NCBI RefSeq assembly: GCF_003515705.1
Contig: NZ_QWEH01000011.1
Location: 1 to 64,000, forward strand
Length of the DNA: 64,000 nt
Origin: Oceanobacillus profundus
Lineage (GTDB): Bacteria; Bacillota; Bacilli; Bacillales; Amphibacillaceae
Reading direction: 5' to 3'
Shown here: positions 8,665 to 18,515 of the stretch, piece after piece
How the letters are laid out: every line of letters starts with the position of its first letter
How positions within the stretch are numbered: the stretch's first letter is position 1
Notes under the pieces: generated by a model
What the model was told of the DNA's origin: nothing
Databases searched by the model: none
Seen by the model: the letters and a program-made list of their open reading frames with translations, nothing else
Made by a program: the position numbers and the translations under genes

Positions 8665-9204
8665 TTGGAAGAAAAGGCATCTTTAAAAATGATGCAAATT
8701 GAAGATAAATTTATTGAAAATATCGCGGATAATATGCGGATGTATGGGATTTCTACAACTGTGGGCAGGGTGCTAGGCATCATATATATTAATCGAAATC
8801 CGATGACATTGGACGAACTATCTGAAGCTACTGGAATGAGCAAAACGAGAATGAGTCAAGTCGTTCGTGAAATGGTCGATCATAATATTGCCGAGAAGGT
8901 ATTTGAAAAAGGGGTTCGCAAAGACATTTATAATGTGGAGCAGGATTATTACCAGACCTTTATTTCTTTATTTACATCCGGTTGGCAGCGTGCAATTAAG
9001 CGGAATAGGTTAGTTGGTAAAAAGTTATCTGCCGAATTAGCAAACCTCCTTGAAAACGAAACAATAAATGAAGAAACAGAAGCAAAAATTAATGATTTGT
9101 TAAGTGAAACAAAAGAATGGTTAAACTATTATGACTGGCTTCATCGTTTAGTTGAGTTTTTTGATAGCGGAGAAGTATTTAATCATGTCCCCAAAGAGAA
9201 ATAA
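8665..9204 (+). CDS. GbsR/MarR-type transcriptional regulator
   Basis: A 179-aa winged-helix repressor of the GbsR/YvaV/OpuAR group. The DNA-binding region spans roughly residues 35-95 (helix-turn-helix MTLDELSEATGMSKTRMSQVV, wing near RKDIYNV), and the C-terminus has the family's YYDWLHRLVEFFDSGE. GbsR-type proteins control choline-to-glycine betaine synthesis and compatible-solute uptake. No such genes are adjacent here, so the regulator is an orphan in this window. A GTG nine bases earlier is possible, but the ribosome site AGGTGA is correctly spaced only for the TTG at 8665. A palindrome at 8586-8601 suggests autoregulation. Confidence 0.82.
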   Translation: MEEKASLKMMQIEDKFIENIADNMRMYGISTTVGRVLGIIYINRNPMTLDELSEATGMSKTRMSQVVREMVDHNIAEKVFEKGVRKDIYNVEQDYYQTFISLFTSGWQRAIKRNRLVGKKLSAELANLLENETINEETEAKINDLLSETKEWLNYYDWLHRLVEFFDSGEVFNHVPKEK

Positions 9205-9292
9205 TTGTTAGATAGGTTTTTTCAGAACTAAATTAAAGATTCAAGATATCTAAAAACGGTTTTTCTATATATCATCCAATATTTGCCAAACA

Positions 9293-9326
9293 AAAGCTGT
9301 TGATTTTGATTAAAACCAACAGCTTT
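9293..9326. terminator. Bidirectional terminator between gbsR-like gene and telA
   Basis: Ten-bp perfect stem AAAGCTGTTG/CAACAGCTTT with a 14-nt loop between convergent genes. T-rich sequence follows on both strands. Confidence 0.75.
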
Positions 9327-9373
9327 ATTTAAAGGATTTAATGCAATTGAGGGTTCTCCAGCTCACAAATGTG

Positions 9374-10540
9374 TTATCGCAATTCTAATAACTTCTGCTT
9401 TAGTTCTTCCTCCATGCCAATCAACTCTTGCTCTGCTTGATTGCGCTTCGCACGTCCTTCTGTTTGAATTTGAATCGTTTCTTCAATCGTAGAAACTAAA
9501 TGCTCCTGTGTCTGCTTCAACGTATCAATATCAACAAGTCCGCGTTCATTCTCTTTTGCTGTTTCAATCGTATTTGTTTTTAACATTTCCGCATTTTTCA
9601 GCAAAAGTTCATTCGTTGTTTTCGATACTTGTTTTTGCGCTTCTACCGCGTTGCGCTGCCGTAACAGCGTTAATGCAATCGCAACTTGATTTTTCCATAA
9701 CGGAATAGCTGTTAAGATAGATGATTGAATTTTTTCAACAAGTGCTTGATTTGTATTTTGAATCAAACGAATTTGCGGAGCAGTTTGCATCGTAATTTGT
9801 CTGCTTAATTTTAAATCATGCGTCCGTTTCTCCAAACGATCAGCAAATTGCATGAGATCATTCACTTCTTGAAAATCCATTTGGCTTTGATTAATTTCTG
9901 CTTTTTGCTTTAATTCCGGAATTAATTTGGTTTCCAGTTCTTCCAGCTTTACTTCACCGGCGGCAATATATATATTCAATGCGTCATAATAATCTCTGTT
10001 TTGATCAAAAAGCTGTTCCAGCATGCCATTATCAGTAATCAATGCATCCTTGCTTCGATCTAGTTTCACTCGAATACGATCGATTTGAGCACCTGTCTTT
10101 TGATATTTTGATAAAATCTCATTTACCGTACCAGAAATTTTACCAAACATTCGAGAAAGCAAGCCACGTTTTTCTGGTCGAAGCTCGTCTGGATTAACTT
10201 GCTCAAGCTTCTTCATTAAATCACTTAAAATGGAACCGATCTCGCCAACATCCTGTTTTTGCACGTGCTCTAGCATTCCATGCGAAAAATTCAATAGTTT
10301 TGATTGTGCCTCTGTTCCATATTGTGCAATCGACCCGTTATTTTTCGGATCAATTTGTTCTGCCAATTGTATTGCTCTTGCTTGATTTTCTTTCGATAAC
10401 GTATGAATCAACTTCTCAGGCTTGTCTGCATTTTGCTGTGCTAAAGTTTCTGATGAGGAGTATTTAGACTCTCCCCCAAATGGGTTTGCTAATATATCAT
10501 CAATTGCTTGTGAAGCTTTATGTTGATTGTGTTCACTCAT
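9374..10540 (-). CDS. telA: TelA-family toxic anion resistance protein (YaaN-like)
   Basis: A 388-aa largely alpha-helical soluble protein of the TelA/KlaA family. There are long predicted coiled-coil stretches over about residues 150-385 and the conserved [23 protein letters not shown] region near residues 245-270. Family members are associated with resistance to tellurite or to membrane-active agents, but the biochemical role is unclear. The N-terminal 55 residues are polar and low in complexity. Its ATG overlaps the xpaC stop by 4 nt, and this pair is conserved as xpaC-yaaN in B. subtilis. The length matches YaaN. Confidence 0.88.
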   Translation of the reverse strand: MSEHNQHKASQAIDDILANPFGGESKYSSSETLAQQNADKPEKLIHTLSKENQARAIQLAEQIDPKNNGSIAQYGTEAQSKLLNFSHGMLEHVQKQDVGEIGSILSDLMKKLEQVNPDELRPEKRGLLSRMFGKISGTVNEILSKYQKTGAQIDRIRVKLDRSKDALITDNGMLEQLFDQNRDYYDALNIYIAAGEVKLEELETKLIPELKQKAEINQSQMDFQEVNDLMQFADRLEKRTHDLKLSRQITMQTAPQIRLIQNTNQALVEKIQSSILTAIPLWKNQVAIALTLLRQRNAVEAQKQVSKTTNELLLKNAEMLKTNTIETAKENERGLVDIDTLKQTQEHLVSTIEETIQIQTEGRAKRNQAEQELIGMEEELKQKLLELR

Positions 10541-11187
10541 TTCATCATCCCCTTGTTGTTCTTATTCATCCGATGAATGGACTGCTTTGCAACATCAAGT
10601 TCGAATTGTAACGTATCCATATCATCATTTAGCATAACATGTAAATCTTTTTTTATCGTTTCTCCAAGCGTTGTAATTGTTTGACGTGTTTGTCTTAGCG
10701 AGCTTTCCATTTCTCTGGTTTTAGCAGGCTGTGTTGCCAAAAAAGCGTATTTTTCTGCTAGCTCTACAAGAGAGTCCAAATGATTATAGAAAAATCCTTC
10801 TGCTTGATAAAAACGATTAGGATCCCGCTTTGCATTTATATATATTTTTTGAGCTGTACGGGCAATTTCCAAATTTCGTTTGGCATCCTGCAGTGAGCGA
10901 ACACGAAATAACGCTTTTTGCAAACGGGAAATCTTTTGCTTTGCTTCTTTTAAGTTTGTTTCGATAAATTTGTATTCTCTTCTTGTCAACCCATTTCTTT
11001 TCACATACCGATAATCCAAAATTTGCTTGGAAGTAATGAAAAATACAATACCTCCCCCTAATGCGATCAAACTTGATAATAAAAAGGTTTGACTAAAAGC
11101 GAAAAAGCTAACAAGCCATGTTAATATCGTACCAGTAAAACCAAGCATGGATTGAATAATAAATTGTAAAAACGCCCTCAAATCCAT
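10537..11187 (-). CDS. xpaC: XpaC-family membrane-anchored protein
   Basis: A 216-aa protein with two closely spaced N-terminal hydrophobic segments (about residues 8-27 and 32-50) followed by a long basic helical domain with [25 protein letters not shown] heptads. It matches the XpaC family, named for hydrolysis of 5-bromo-4-chloroindolyl phosphate; the true function is not known. It pairs with the TelA protein by a 4-nt overlap, suggesting a membrane-bound partner. The start is uncertain: AGGAG lies immediately before TTG-ATG, and I took the ATG at 11187. Confidence 0.85.
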   Translation of the reverse strand: MDLRAFLQFIIQSMLGFTGTILTWLVSFFAFSQTFLLSSLIALGGGIVFFITSKQILDYRYVKRNGLTRREYKFIETNLKEAKQKISRLQKALFRVRSLQDAKRNLEIARTAQKIYINAKRDPNRFYQAEGFFYNHLDSLVELAEKYAFLATQPAKTREMESSLRQTRQTITTLGETIKKDLHVMLNDDMDTLQFELDVAKQSIHRMNKNNKGMMK

Positions 11188-11216
11188 CAACTCCTATTCG
11201 AAATTCCTCTATACAA

Positions 11217-11256
11217 GTTCAAAAAGGTCATGTCATTCTCACCAGACTTTTTGAAC
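11217..11256. repeat. GTTCAAAAAG inverted repeat upstream of xpaC
   Basis: Arms GTTCAAAAAG/CTTTTTGAAC separated by 20 nt. The arms equal the terminal inverted repeats of the elements at 6904-6949 and 26651-26787, but the middle and outer ends differ. This may be a decayed copy of the same family or a chance similarity. Confidence 0.45.
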
Positions 11257-11760
11257 TACCATTAAAGTCAATTATTAAATAAAATCATTCTCCTACCATT
11301 ATACTATTACGATAAAGACTCGCAATAGGTTTCAATTTTTTTATGTTCGAACTAAAGTATGATCAAGTTTTGACGAAGGTTTTAGTACTAAACTATTTAA
11401 AACAAACATCATACAAAAGGTCAATACATATCGCTGCATACTTTACAAAATGTCTAATGAAGCAACTGTAATTATCCACTATAATTCATATATCCAAATA
11501 TTTAGAATTAATGTTTAATACCATAAAAATGGTAACGTTTTCAAAAAATATCAGTATTCTTTTTTAGGCTAGTAGATTAGCAAAAATAGTGCATGCGGTA
11601 AATAAAGGATACACATATAGCTATTGAAATTTACATCTATATCATTTATCTTATATAATAATATCTGAATATTATTTAATTTGTTTTTGGGGCTAATGTT
11701 TCGAAAAGTCATATTTAAACAGACGCTGCGTTGCAATTCTTAAATGAATGAGGTGGTAGT
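11257..11760. other. Long AT-rich leader region of the peptide ABC operon
   Basis: About 500 nt without coding potential between divergent genes. Apart from the cre box at 11530-11544 I see no defined structure. The AT-rich segment around 11640-11690 is the likely promoter area, and a good GAGGTGG ribosome site precedes the first gene. Confidence 0.5.
11530..11544 (-). promoter_or_regulatory. cre box (CcpA site) upstream of peptide ABC operon
   Basis: On the minus strand the site reads TTGAAAACGTTACCA, which fits every fixed position of the consensus WTGNAANCGNWNNCW. It lies about 220 nt upstream of the first ABC gene. Confidence 0.6.
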
Positions 11761-12786
11761 ATGAAACAACTAAGGACAGAGAAACTTCTCGAAGTAAAGG
11801 ATCTAAAAGTTAATTTTGAAGTTGGCCACAATAAAATTGCAAAGGCAGTTGATGGTGTTAGTTTTTTCATAAATAAGGGAGAAACGGTAGCATTAGTTGG
11901 CGAATCAGGTAGCGGAAAAAGTGTTACTTCTCTTTCCATTATGCGACTAATTCCCATTCCACCTGGGAAGATAGTAGGTGGTTCGATTGAACTGGATGGG
12001 CAGGATTTACTTAGCTACACTGAAAAAAGAATGAGAAAGGTTCGTGGTGAGGACATCGGCATGATTTTCCAAGAACCCATGACATCCCTCGACCCTGTCT
12101 TTCGGATCGAAAACCAGTTGATAGAATCTATTATATACCATCAACGTATCTCTAAAAAAGAAGCGAAACAACGTGCACTGGAGTTATTAAAACTTGTTGG
12201 GATTGCAAATCCAGAAAAAGTATTACACGAATATCCTCATCAGTTATCCGGTGGAATGCGCCAACGCGTCATGATTGCCATTGCAATGTCGAATAATCCA
12301 AAATTGCTCATTGCTGATGAGCCAACAACTGCCCTAGATGTAACTGTTCAAGCACAAATTCTAAAATTAATGCTTAAAATGAAAGACACGTTTAATTCTT
12401 CAATTTTATTAATCACGCACGACATGGGGGTTGTAGCAGAAACTGCTGATCGCGTGTTAGTCATGTATGGTGGTCAGATTGTTGAGGAAGCGCAAGTTAA
12501 AGAATTATTTTTAAATCCAAAACATCCGTACACAGCAGCCCTGCTTCGAACAATTCCGAGCTTGGAACAAAATATGCGAAGATTACCTTCCATTCCTGGA
12601 AACGTTCCCCCTGCACATAAATTTCCAAAAGGCTGTCGCTTTGCTGACAGATGCGAGTTTGCAATGGATATTTGCAAAGAGGTTGCTCCAGCATTAGACA
12701 GTATATCAGATGGACATCAGGTCCGTTGCCACCTCCATGTGAACAAAAGCGGAAGCGCCCGGATAGCGACGTACGGACTGGACTGA
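11761..12786 (+). CDS. Peptide ABC transporter ATP-binding protein (DppD/OppD type)
   Basis: A 341-aa ATPase with Walker A GESGSGKS (residues 47-54), Q-loop in [12 protein letters not shown], signature LSGGM (162-166) and Walker B LLIADEP (182-188). The C-terminal oligopeptide-transporter extension has four cysteines ([15 protein letters not shown] and RCHL) typical of DppD/OppD. It energises import of peptides through the permeases encoded downstream. The last dozen codons ([12 protein letters not shown]) are read from a repeat element at 12744-12964, so the native C-terminus has been replaced. ATG start with GAGGTGG. It is the first gene of the operon and is separated from the second ATPase by that repeat. 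Confidence 0.92.
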   Translation: MKQLRTEKLLEVKDLKVNFEVGHNKIAKAVDGVSFFINKGETVALVGESGSGKSVTSLSIMRLIPIPPGKIVGGSIELDGQDLLSYTEKRMRKVRGEDIGMIFQEPMTSLDPVFRIENQLIESIIYHQRISKKEAKQRALELLKLVGIANPEKVLHEYPHQLSGGMRQRVMIAIAMSNNPKLLIADEPTTALDVTVQAQILKLMLKMKDTFNSSILLITHDMGVVAETADRVLVMYGGQIVEEAQVKELFLNPKHPYTAALLRTIPSLEQNMRRLPSIPGNVPPAHKFPKGCRFADRCEFAMDICKEVAPALDSISDGHQVRCHLHVNKSGSARIATYGLD

Positions 12787-12964
12787 ACCGGAGGAGATAA
12801 AGGAAACACAACGACTTAAGGAAGTTGATGTTGACTTTCACCACAAGGGTATAAGTGCGACTAAGCCTCTGGCACGGCCAGTCGGCAAGTCTTCTGTATC
12901 GTACGGAGGTGAGGGAAGTCTCGCTAGGCGCTGGGCGCTGGAGCTGGACTAGGCTATTCCGGTA
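12744..12964 (+). repeat. Long intergenic repeat element, copy A
   Basis: A 221-bp GC-richer element starting CAAAAGCGGAAGCGCCCGG and ending near GCGCTGGGCGCTGGAGCTGG then a TTCCGGTA. It matches 18516-18775 in direct orientation over most of its length but lacks an internal stretch of about 40 bp. Weaker similarity continues to about 12998 (TTTTATACTTTCTT compared with TTTTATGCTTTCTT). Its ends carry complementary AGCGCC/GGCGCT blocks, so a folded RNA is possible. It lies inside the operon and overlaps the end of the first ATPase gene. Confidence 0.85.
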
Positions 12965-13024
12965 CATGAAGTAATTTAGTCATATTTTATACTTTCTTCC
13001 AGCACGCGAAAGGAGGACAAGCAG

Positions 13025-14044
13025 TTGACGAAAAAACGAGAAGTATTACTGGAAGTATTTAACTTAAAAACTTATTTTCCAGTGAAGGCAAATAAAATTG
13101 GAAAAAAGCCGGTATTAAAAGCAGTTGATGATATCTCACTTACCGTTTATAAGGGAGAAACACTCGGTATTGTTGGAGAATCCGGATCTGGAAAATCCAC
13201 ATTTGGCCGTACAATTTTAAGGCTGGTTGAGCCAACCGAGGGTGAAATTATTTTCGAAGGTCAGCATATTGAAAACTTAAAACCAAAGGAATTGCAGGTA
13301 ATTCGAAATCAGATGCAAGTGATATTTCAAGACCCCTTTGGATCACTCAATCCCAGAATGAGAATTGAAGAAATCATTGAAGAACCGATTAAAATGCATA
13401 CAAGATTATCAAATTCAGATAGAAAAAGCAGAATAAAAGAATTGATTGAAAAGGTTGGTTTATCGGAGGAAGCATTAAAAAAGTTCCCCCACGAATTTTC
13501 GGGAGGCCAGCGCCAACGTATTGGCATTGCTCGAGCACTTGCTATTAACCCAAAATTTATCATTGCAGATGAACCAGTAAGTGCTCTTGATGTTTCCATT
13601 CAATCTCAAGTTTTGAATCTGATGATGGATTTACAGGATGAGTTTCACTTAACTTACTTATTTATCTCCCATGATTTAAGTGTCATCAAACACATCAGTG
13701 ATCGAGTAGCTGTCATGTATTTAGGAAGAATTGTAGAAATAGGGACGAAGGAATCTATTTATAAGAACCCACTGCATCCTTATACAAAAGCACTGCTCTC
13801 GTCTATACCTGTTGTTGATTTTGAGAATAAACGAGAAGAAATTATGATTTCTGGTGAATTGCCAAGTCCAGTAGATCCACCAGTTGGCTGTGCTTTTCAC
13901 ACGAGGTGTCCGTTCGCAATGGATATATGCAGAGAGAAACGCCCACAACTACAGGACATCAATGCAGAGCAGCAAGTAGCATGCTTTTTATATAAGAAAG
14001 AAGAAACAAAAGAAAATGATCCATATCATACAATTGAAGTTTAA
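13025..14044 (+). CDS. Peptide ABC transporter ATP-binding protein (DppF/OppF type)
   Basis: A 339-aa ATPase with Walker A GESGSGKS near residue 55, the [13 protein letters not shown]-loop segment, signature FSGGQRQR and Walker [13 protein letters not shown]. The C-terminal cysteine pattern ([15 protein letters not shown]) is that of OppF/DppF. It pairs with the ATPase encoded at 11761-12786 in one importer. TTG start preceded by the very strong site AAAGGAGG. The gene begins about 60 nt after repeat copy A, so its translation level may be set by its own ribosome site. It ends 11 nt before the peptidase start. Confidence 0.92.
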   Translation: MTKKREVLLEVFNLKTYFPVKANKIGKKPVLKAVDDISLTVYKGETLGIVGESGSGKSTFGRTILRLVEPTEGEIIFEGQHIENLKPKELQVIRNQMQVIFQDPFGSLNPRMRIEEIIEEPIKMHTRLSNSDRKSRIKELIEKVGLSEEALKKFPHEFSGGQRQRIGIARALAINPKFIIADEPVSALDVSIQSQVLNLMMDLQDEFHLTYLFISHDLSVIKHISDRVAVMYLGRIVEIGTKESIYKNPLHPYTKALLSSIPVVDFENKREEIMISGELPSPVDPPVGCAFHTRCPFAMDICREKRPQLQDINAEQQVACFLYKKEETKENDPYHTIEV

Positions 14045-14055
14045 GGGTGATGAAT

Positions 14056-15045
14056 TTGCTGAAATATCACAATATCACAGATGTTCCCGGTATCAAAGTA
14101 GGCAATGTAGAGGATATAGACGCATTAACTGGTTGTACCTCCATTATAGCTGAGTACGGCGCTAGTTGCGGTGTGGATGTCCGTGGTTCTGCTCCAGGCA
14201 CAAGAGAAACGGATGCACTTGATCCCATTAATGCAATTCAAGAAGTGCATGCAATTTGCTTAGCTGGCGGGAGTGCTTACGGTTTAGAAGCAGCGTCTGG
14301 GGTTATGCAGTATTTAGAGAAGGAAAATATTGGATTTAACGTTGGCGTTGCAAAAGTGCCAATTGTTCCAAGTGCTGTTATTTTTGATCTTAATATTGGA
14401 GATTCCAACGTTCGACCTAATCTCCAAATGGGCTATGAATCTGCTAAAAAAGCTAGAGTTGGGGATTTTCCTCTGGGTAATGTTGGCGCCGGCTGTGGAG
14501 CAACAGTGGGAAAACTAGCTGGTCCTGAAAAGGCAATGAAATCAGGGTTAGGTAGTTCATCCCTTGCGGGTGCTTCTGATTTAATTGTCGGAGCAATTGT
14601 TTCTGTAAATGCCGTGGGAGATATCAAAAATCCGGATACAAATACAATACTTGCCGGAGCTTGGGACCCCGATGCGTCTATATTCATCAATTGTAACGAC
14701 TACATAAAACAGAACCAGACACATCAAGCCCAGCCAGGAGCAAACACAACCATTGGAGTTGTTGCAATGAATGCAAAACTAACAAAAGCTGAGGCTAAGA
14801 AGATTGCTAGCCTTACACAAAATGCTTTAGCACGAACAATATTCCCTGTTCACACAATGTTTGATGGCGATACTATTTTTGTGTTGGGAACAGGAACGAA
14901 GAAATATCCAGTGGATTACTTAGGTGCACTTGCAGCTGAATCAATGGAACAGGCAATTGTAAAAGCTGTTAAAGCAGCAGAATCTATTAATCATATGGAA
15001 AGTTATACTAGTTTACAAGAGAGAAAAACAGAAATATCTGGTTAA
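14056..15045 (+). CDS. P1-family (S58, DmpA/NylC-like) aminopeptidase
   Basis: A 329-aa protein of the DmpA/P1 family: N-terminal ITDVPGIKVGN, DVRGSAPGTRETD, LAGGSAYGLEAASG and the GLGSSSL segment near residues 164-170, where the family's self-processing N-terminal Ser/Thr nucleophile is expected. Members are self-cleaving Ntn-type hydrolases that act on D-amino-acid, beta-amino-acid or nylon-oligomer amide bonds. Placed between the two ATPase genes and the binding protein of a peptide importer, it probably hydrolyses imported, perhaps unusual, peptides. GTG 14047 and ATG 14050 are closer to the ribosome site than is usual; TTG 14056 is best spaced after AAGGG. No signal peptide, so cytoplasmic. 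Confidence 0.85.
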   Translation: MLKYHNITDVPGIKVGNVEDIDALTGCTSIIAEYGASCGVDVRGSAPGTRETDALDPINAIQEVHAICLAGGSAYGLEAASGVMQYLEKENIGFNVGVAKVPIVPSAVIFDLNIGDSNVRPNLQMGYESAKKARVGDFPLGNVGAGCGATVGKLAGPEKAMKSGLGSSSLAGASDLIVGAIVSVNAVGDIKNPDTNTILAGAWDPDASIFINCNDYIKQNQTHQAQPGANTTIGVVAMNAKLTKAEAKKIASLTQNALARTIFPVHTMFDGDTIFVLGTGTKKYPVDYLGALAAESMEQAIVKAVKAAESINHMESYTSLQERKTEISG

Positions 15046-15169
15046 CAACGTACAGAAGTGAAGAAAGTTTCGTTAGAACTTTATGCTTTGCAGGTTTGGT
15101 TCTTCCGATATAAGGAATACCTCCAGCTAATTTTTGTAGTATCTTTACTAAATAAAAGGGGTGAATGCA

Positions 15170-16726
15170 GTGTTAAAGAGAAAATGTTGGTTATCATTCG
15201 TTTTGGTTTGCGTTCTATTTTTAATCGGTGCTTGTTCAAATTCAGAGGGAGATAATAGTTCTACAGCAATGAGTGGTGATACAAATGGACAATCGTCGTC
15301 ACAAGCACAGGAAATTCGCGTTCGTATCAATGACGATCCAGACTTTTTAGATCCACACCATGCAACAGCATCAATTTCCTTCCAAATGATTTTAAATATG
15401 TTCGAAGGGTTATTTATTCCAAAACAAGACGGCTCCTTAACTGAAGGGGTTGCAGAGAGCTATGAAGTATCTGATGATGGTTTAACGTATACCTTTAAAA
15501 TCCGTGAAGGGATTACTTTTCATAACGGTGAAGATTTAACAATTGACGATATTATGTATACATTTGAGCGTTTAATGGGACTAGCTGGTGGAGAAAAATT
15601 ATCCAATAACTTTGATAATGTTGATTCCATTGACACACTGGATGACACAACCTTTGTTATGACATTAAAAGAACCAAACTCGAACTTTCTATACTCATTA
15701 ACCGCATTACAATCAGCGATTATACCAAAAAGTAATGATGGGAAGCATAATGAAAATCCAATTGGTACAGGACCTTTCGCCTTTGTGAACTATTCACCTG
15801 GATCAAGTTTGGAACTGAAAAAACATGAGGGATATTGGCAAGAAGGCTTGCCATATTTAGAAAAAGTAAATTTTATCTTTCAATCTGATGACCAAGCAGC
15901 TGTAATGAACCTATTAGCAAATGAGGTTAATCTAACAGGGATTCCTGGACATCGTGTTTCTGAAGTAGAAGGTAACTATAATGTTTCACATCAAAATAAC
16001 AATTCCAGCTTAATTATTACATTTAATGGTGATAAAGAACCATTTAATGATGTAAAGGTTCGACAAGCAATTAACTATGCAATTAATAAGCAGGATATTA
16101 TTGATTCTGTATTCTCTGGCTATGCAACGCCAATTGGGTCAAATATGAGCCCTGCTATGGGAGATTATTACTTAGACGGACTTCAGGAGGTTTATAACCG
16201 TGATGTAGAAAAAGCAAAGGAACTTCTTGCAGAGGCTGGTTACCCCAATGGATTTTCAACAAAAATAACCGTATCTTCACATAATGATATATACTCCAGT
16301 ATTGCTCAGATTGCAGTTGAGAACTTAAAAGAAATTGGAATTGATGTTGAGATTGAGGTAGTTGAATGGGGAATTTGGTTAGAGCGTGTTTACTCCGGTC
16401 GGGATTATGAAATGACAACCATTGATTTAACAGGACGTCCATCTGCTTATGAGGTTCTTAATAACTACATTTCAGAAAACGATGCGGAGAATTTCTTCCT
16501 CTTCGATAATGAGGAATTTGACCAAGTCATGTCAGATGTGCTATTGGAATCAAATCGGGATAAGCAGATTGAATACTATCAACGTGCTCAGGAAATTTTA
16601 AATGAACAAGTACCGGCTGTTTATATTGCTGATTATCAAATTCTGTGGGGATCTACGAATAATATTACAGGTCTAAAAAGTTATCCATTCTGGTTCCATG
16701 ATATGAAAGAAGTTAAATTCGAATAG
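15170..16726 (+). CDS. Peptide ABC transporter substrate-binding lipoprotein (SBP family 5)
   Basis: A 518-aa lipoprotein with signal peptide and lipobox LIGAC (lipidated Cys22), then the family-5 solute-binding fold: TYTFKIREGITFHNGEDLT, IGTGPF, VRQAINYAINKQDI, AKELLAEAGYPNGF. It captures peptides outside the membrane for the permeases encoded directly downstream. A GTG at 15161 is in frame but touches the ribosome site; the GTG at 15170 has AAAGGGGTGA at good spacing and gives a normal signal peptide. About 120 nt separate it from the peptidase gene, with no obvious terminator. Confidence 0.93.
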   Translation: MLKRKCWLSFVLVCVLFLIGACSNSEGDNSSTAMSGDTNGQSSSQAQEIRVRINDDPDFLDPHHATASISFQMILNMFEGLFIPKQDGSLTEGVAESYEVSDDGLTYTFKIREGITFHNGEDLTIDDIMYTFERLMGLAGGEKLSNNFDNVDSIDTLDDTTFVMTLKEPNSNFLYSLTALQSAIIPKSNDGKHNENPIGTGPFAFVNYSPGSSLELKKHEGYWQEGLPYLEKVNFIFQSDDQAAVMNLLANEVNLTGIPGHRVSEVEGNYNVSHQNNNSSLIITFNGDKEPFNDVKVRQAINYAINKQDIIDSVFSGYATPIGSNMSPAMGDYYLDGLQEVYNRDVEKAKELLAEAGYPNGFSTKITVSSHNDIYSSIAQIAVENLKEIGIDVEIEVVEWGIWLERVYSGRDYEMTTIDLTGRPSAYEVLNNYISENDAENFFLFDNEEFDQVMSDVLLESNRDKQIEYYQRAQEILNEQVPAVYIADYQILWGSTNNITGLKSYPFWFHDMKEVKFE

Positions 16727-16741
16727 TGAAGGGCTGGTACT

Positions 16742-17683
16742 ATGTTCTTTTATCTTCGTCGCATCATTTTACTTTTTATAACGGTAGCACTAGTGTCGGT
16801 CATTACGTTTGCAGTCTTTCAAGTATTACCAGGTGATCCAATTCGAACAATGCTCGGAACTGAGGCGGATGAGACGCAAATTGAAAATTTAAGAAGCGAG
16901 TTAGGTTTAGACCGTCCTTTGTATGAACAGTACTTCACTTGGATTAAGGGACTGTTCACTGGTGATTTAGGGAATTCAATCCGTTTTTCAATGCCAGTCA
17001 GTACATTACTAATGGAACGGTTACCCGTGACATTATCTGTAGCAAGTATAGCATTACTAATCGTTTTACTTGTTGCACTTCCGCTAGGGATTTTCGCAGC
17101 TCGCCGAAAAAATAAAGCTAGTGATGTCGTTTTATCATCTGTGACCCAATTGGGGATGGCGGTCCCCTCCTTCTGGCTCGGAATGATTTTTATTCTCTAT
17201 ATCGGGATGAATGTAGACTTTTTCCGAATTAATGGATATATTCCATGGACTGAAAGTATTCAGGGTGCATTAAGTACACTGCTATTACCTGCACTAACAA
17301 TTGCTATTCCACAGGTTGCTGTTAAATTCCGATATGTTCGGACGTCGATTTTAGAGCAGGTGCAGCTTGATTATGTAAGAACGATTCGAAGTAAAGGGTT
17401 ACCAGAGAAAATCGTTGTTTATAAACATATCTTGAAAAATGCAATGATCCCGATTCTCACTATTTTCGGATTGATCACTGCCGAAATTGTAGCAGGGACA
17501 ATTATCGTTGAACAAGTCTTTGCTTTGCCTGGAATAGGTCAATTGTTAATCACATCGATAAGCAATCGGGATTTTCCACTCGTACAAGGAATCGTTATGT
17601 ATATAACTGTTGCCGTTGTATGTATCAACTTTCTTGTGGACATTTTATATTCTGTCGTTGATCCAAGAATCCGGTTACGTTAG
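16742..17683 (+). CDS. Peptide ABC transporter permease (DppB type)
   Basis: A 313-aa inner-membrane permease with six predicted transmembrane helices, the DppB-type N-terminal VFQVLPGDPIRTMLG, the EAA loop region YVRTIRSKGLPEKIVVYKH and the C-terminal VDPRIRLR ending. It forms the channel with the DppC-type subunit encoded next. ATG start with AAGGG upstream, 15 nt after the binding-protein stop. Confidence 0.93.
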   Translation: MFFYLRRIILLFITVALVSVITFAVFQVLPGDPIRTMLGTEADETQIENLRSELGLDRPLYEQYFTWIKGLFTGDLGNSIRFSMPVSTLLMERLPVTLSVASIALLIVLLVALPLGIFAARRKNKASDVVLSSVTQLGMAVPSFWLGMIFILYIGMNVDFFRINGYIPWTESIQGALSTLLLPALTIAIPQVAVKFRYVRTSILEQVQLDYVRTIRSKGLPEKIVVYKHILKNAMIPILTIFGLITAEIVAGTIIVEQVFALPGIGQLLITSISNRDFPLVQGIVMYITVAVVCINFLVDILYSVVDPRIRLR

Positions 17684-17695
17684 GGAGTGTAAACC

Positions 17696-18511
17696 ATGCA
17701 AAAACATAAAAAAAATATCAATCTCCTATTGGGATCGGGTATACTGCTGGCCTTTATCGGTATTTTAATTGTAAGTTTTTTCTATACTCCTTACGATGTT
17801 AATTCAATGGATATTCCGAATAAGCTAAAAGAGCCAAGCACAACACATATCTTTGGGACAGATGAATTTGGCCGTGATATTTTTAGCAGGATTTTAAAAG
17901 GCAGTCAAACAGCGTTTTTAGTAGGTATACTGACAATTGCGATCGGCGGGTTCTTCGGTGTATTAATTGGAGGAATTGCTGGCTATGCAGGTGGATGGCT
18001 AGATGAAGTGTTCATGAGAATAATGGATGCTCTCATGGCTTTCCCAGGGATTATTTTGGCTTTAATGCTTGTTGCTGTTTTTGGTCCAGGAATAATTAAC
18101 ACTTCTATTGCACTTGGCATCATTGCTGTTCCAAGTATCGCTAGGGTAACACGGAGTGGCTTTGTACAGCAAAAAGAAGCAGAATATGTGACTGCAGCCA
18201 AGCTAATCGGAGTGAAAAACTACAAAATAATGTTTAAGCATATTTTACCAAACATTTCTTCGCAAATTATTGTAGCTCTATCAATTGCCTTTGCAATTGC
18301 CATGTTAGCAGAAGCAGCACTCAGTTATTTAGGGTTAGGCGTACAGCCTCCTGATCCAAGCTGGGGAAGAATGTTAAAGGATGCTCAAAGCTACTTAATC
18401 AACTCTCCTTGGTATACGTATGCACCTGGTGGGGCAATCACATTACTCGTATTGGGGTTATACCTATTAAGCAACGCATTAAGGGATTTAATGGATCCTC
18501 GTTCAAAATAA
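17696..18511 (+). CDS. Peptide ABC transporter permease (DppC type)
   Basis: A 271-aa permease with an N-terminal membrane helix, the FGTDEFGRDIFSRIL motif of DppC/OppC proteins, an EAA loop (EYVTAAKLIGVKNYKIMFKHILPN) and the usual GVQPPDPSWGRML and LMDPRSK end. It lies 12 nt after the DppB-type gene, with GGGAG as ribosome site. It is the last gene of the operon; repeat copy B begins 5 nt after its stop codon. Confidence 0.93.
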   Translation: MQKHKKNINLLLGSGILLAFIGILIVSFFYTPYDVNSMDIPNKLKEPSTTHIFGTDEFGRDIFSRILKGSQTAFLVGILTIAIGGFFGVLIGGIAGYAGGWLDEVFMRIMDALMAFPGIILALMLVAVFGPGIINTSIALGIIAVPSIARVTRSGFVQQKEAEYVTAAKLIGVKNYKIMFKHILPNISSQIIVALSIAFAIAMLAEAALSYLGLGVQPPDPSWGRMLKDAQSYLINSPWYTYAPGGAITLLVLGLYLLSNALRDLMDPRSK

Positions 18512-18515
18512 AGCT

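Noticed and set aside
11257-11760. Riboswitch or T-box leader of the peptide operon
   Set aside because: No specifier-loop, T-box sequence or paired terminator/antiterminator was found in the AT-rich leader.
12497-12967. A 156-codon minus-strand frame across repeat copy A
   Set aside because: It is antisense to the ATPase and the repeat, has no ribosome site and no family resemblance. The repeat copy at 18516-18775 does not preserve the frame.
13967-13999. Possible frameshift or early stop at the end of the second ATPase
   Set aside because: The cysteine tail and length agree with DppF/OppF proteins, and the frame is intact to 14044.
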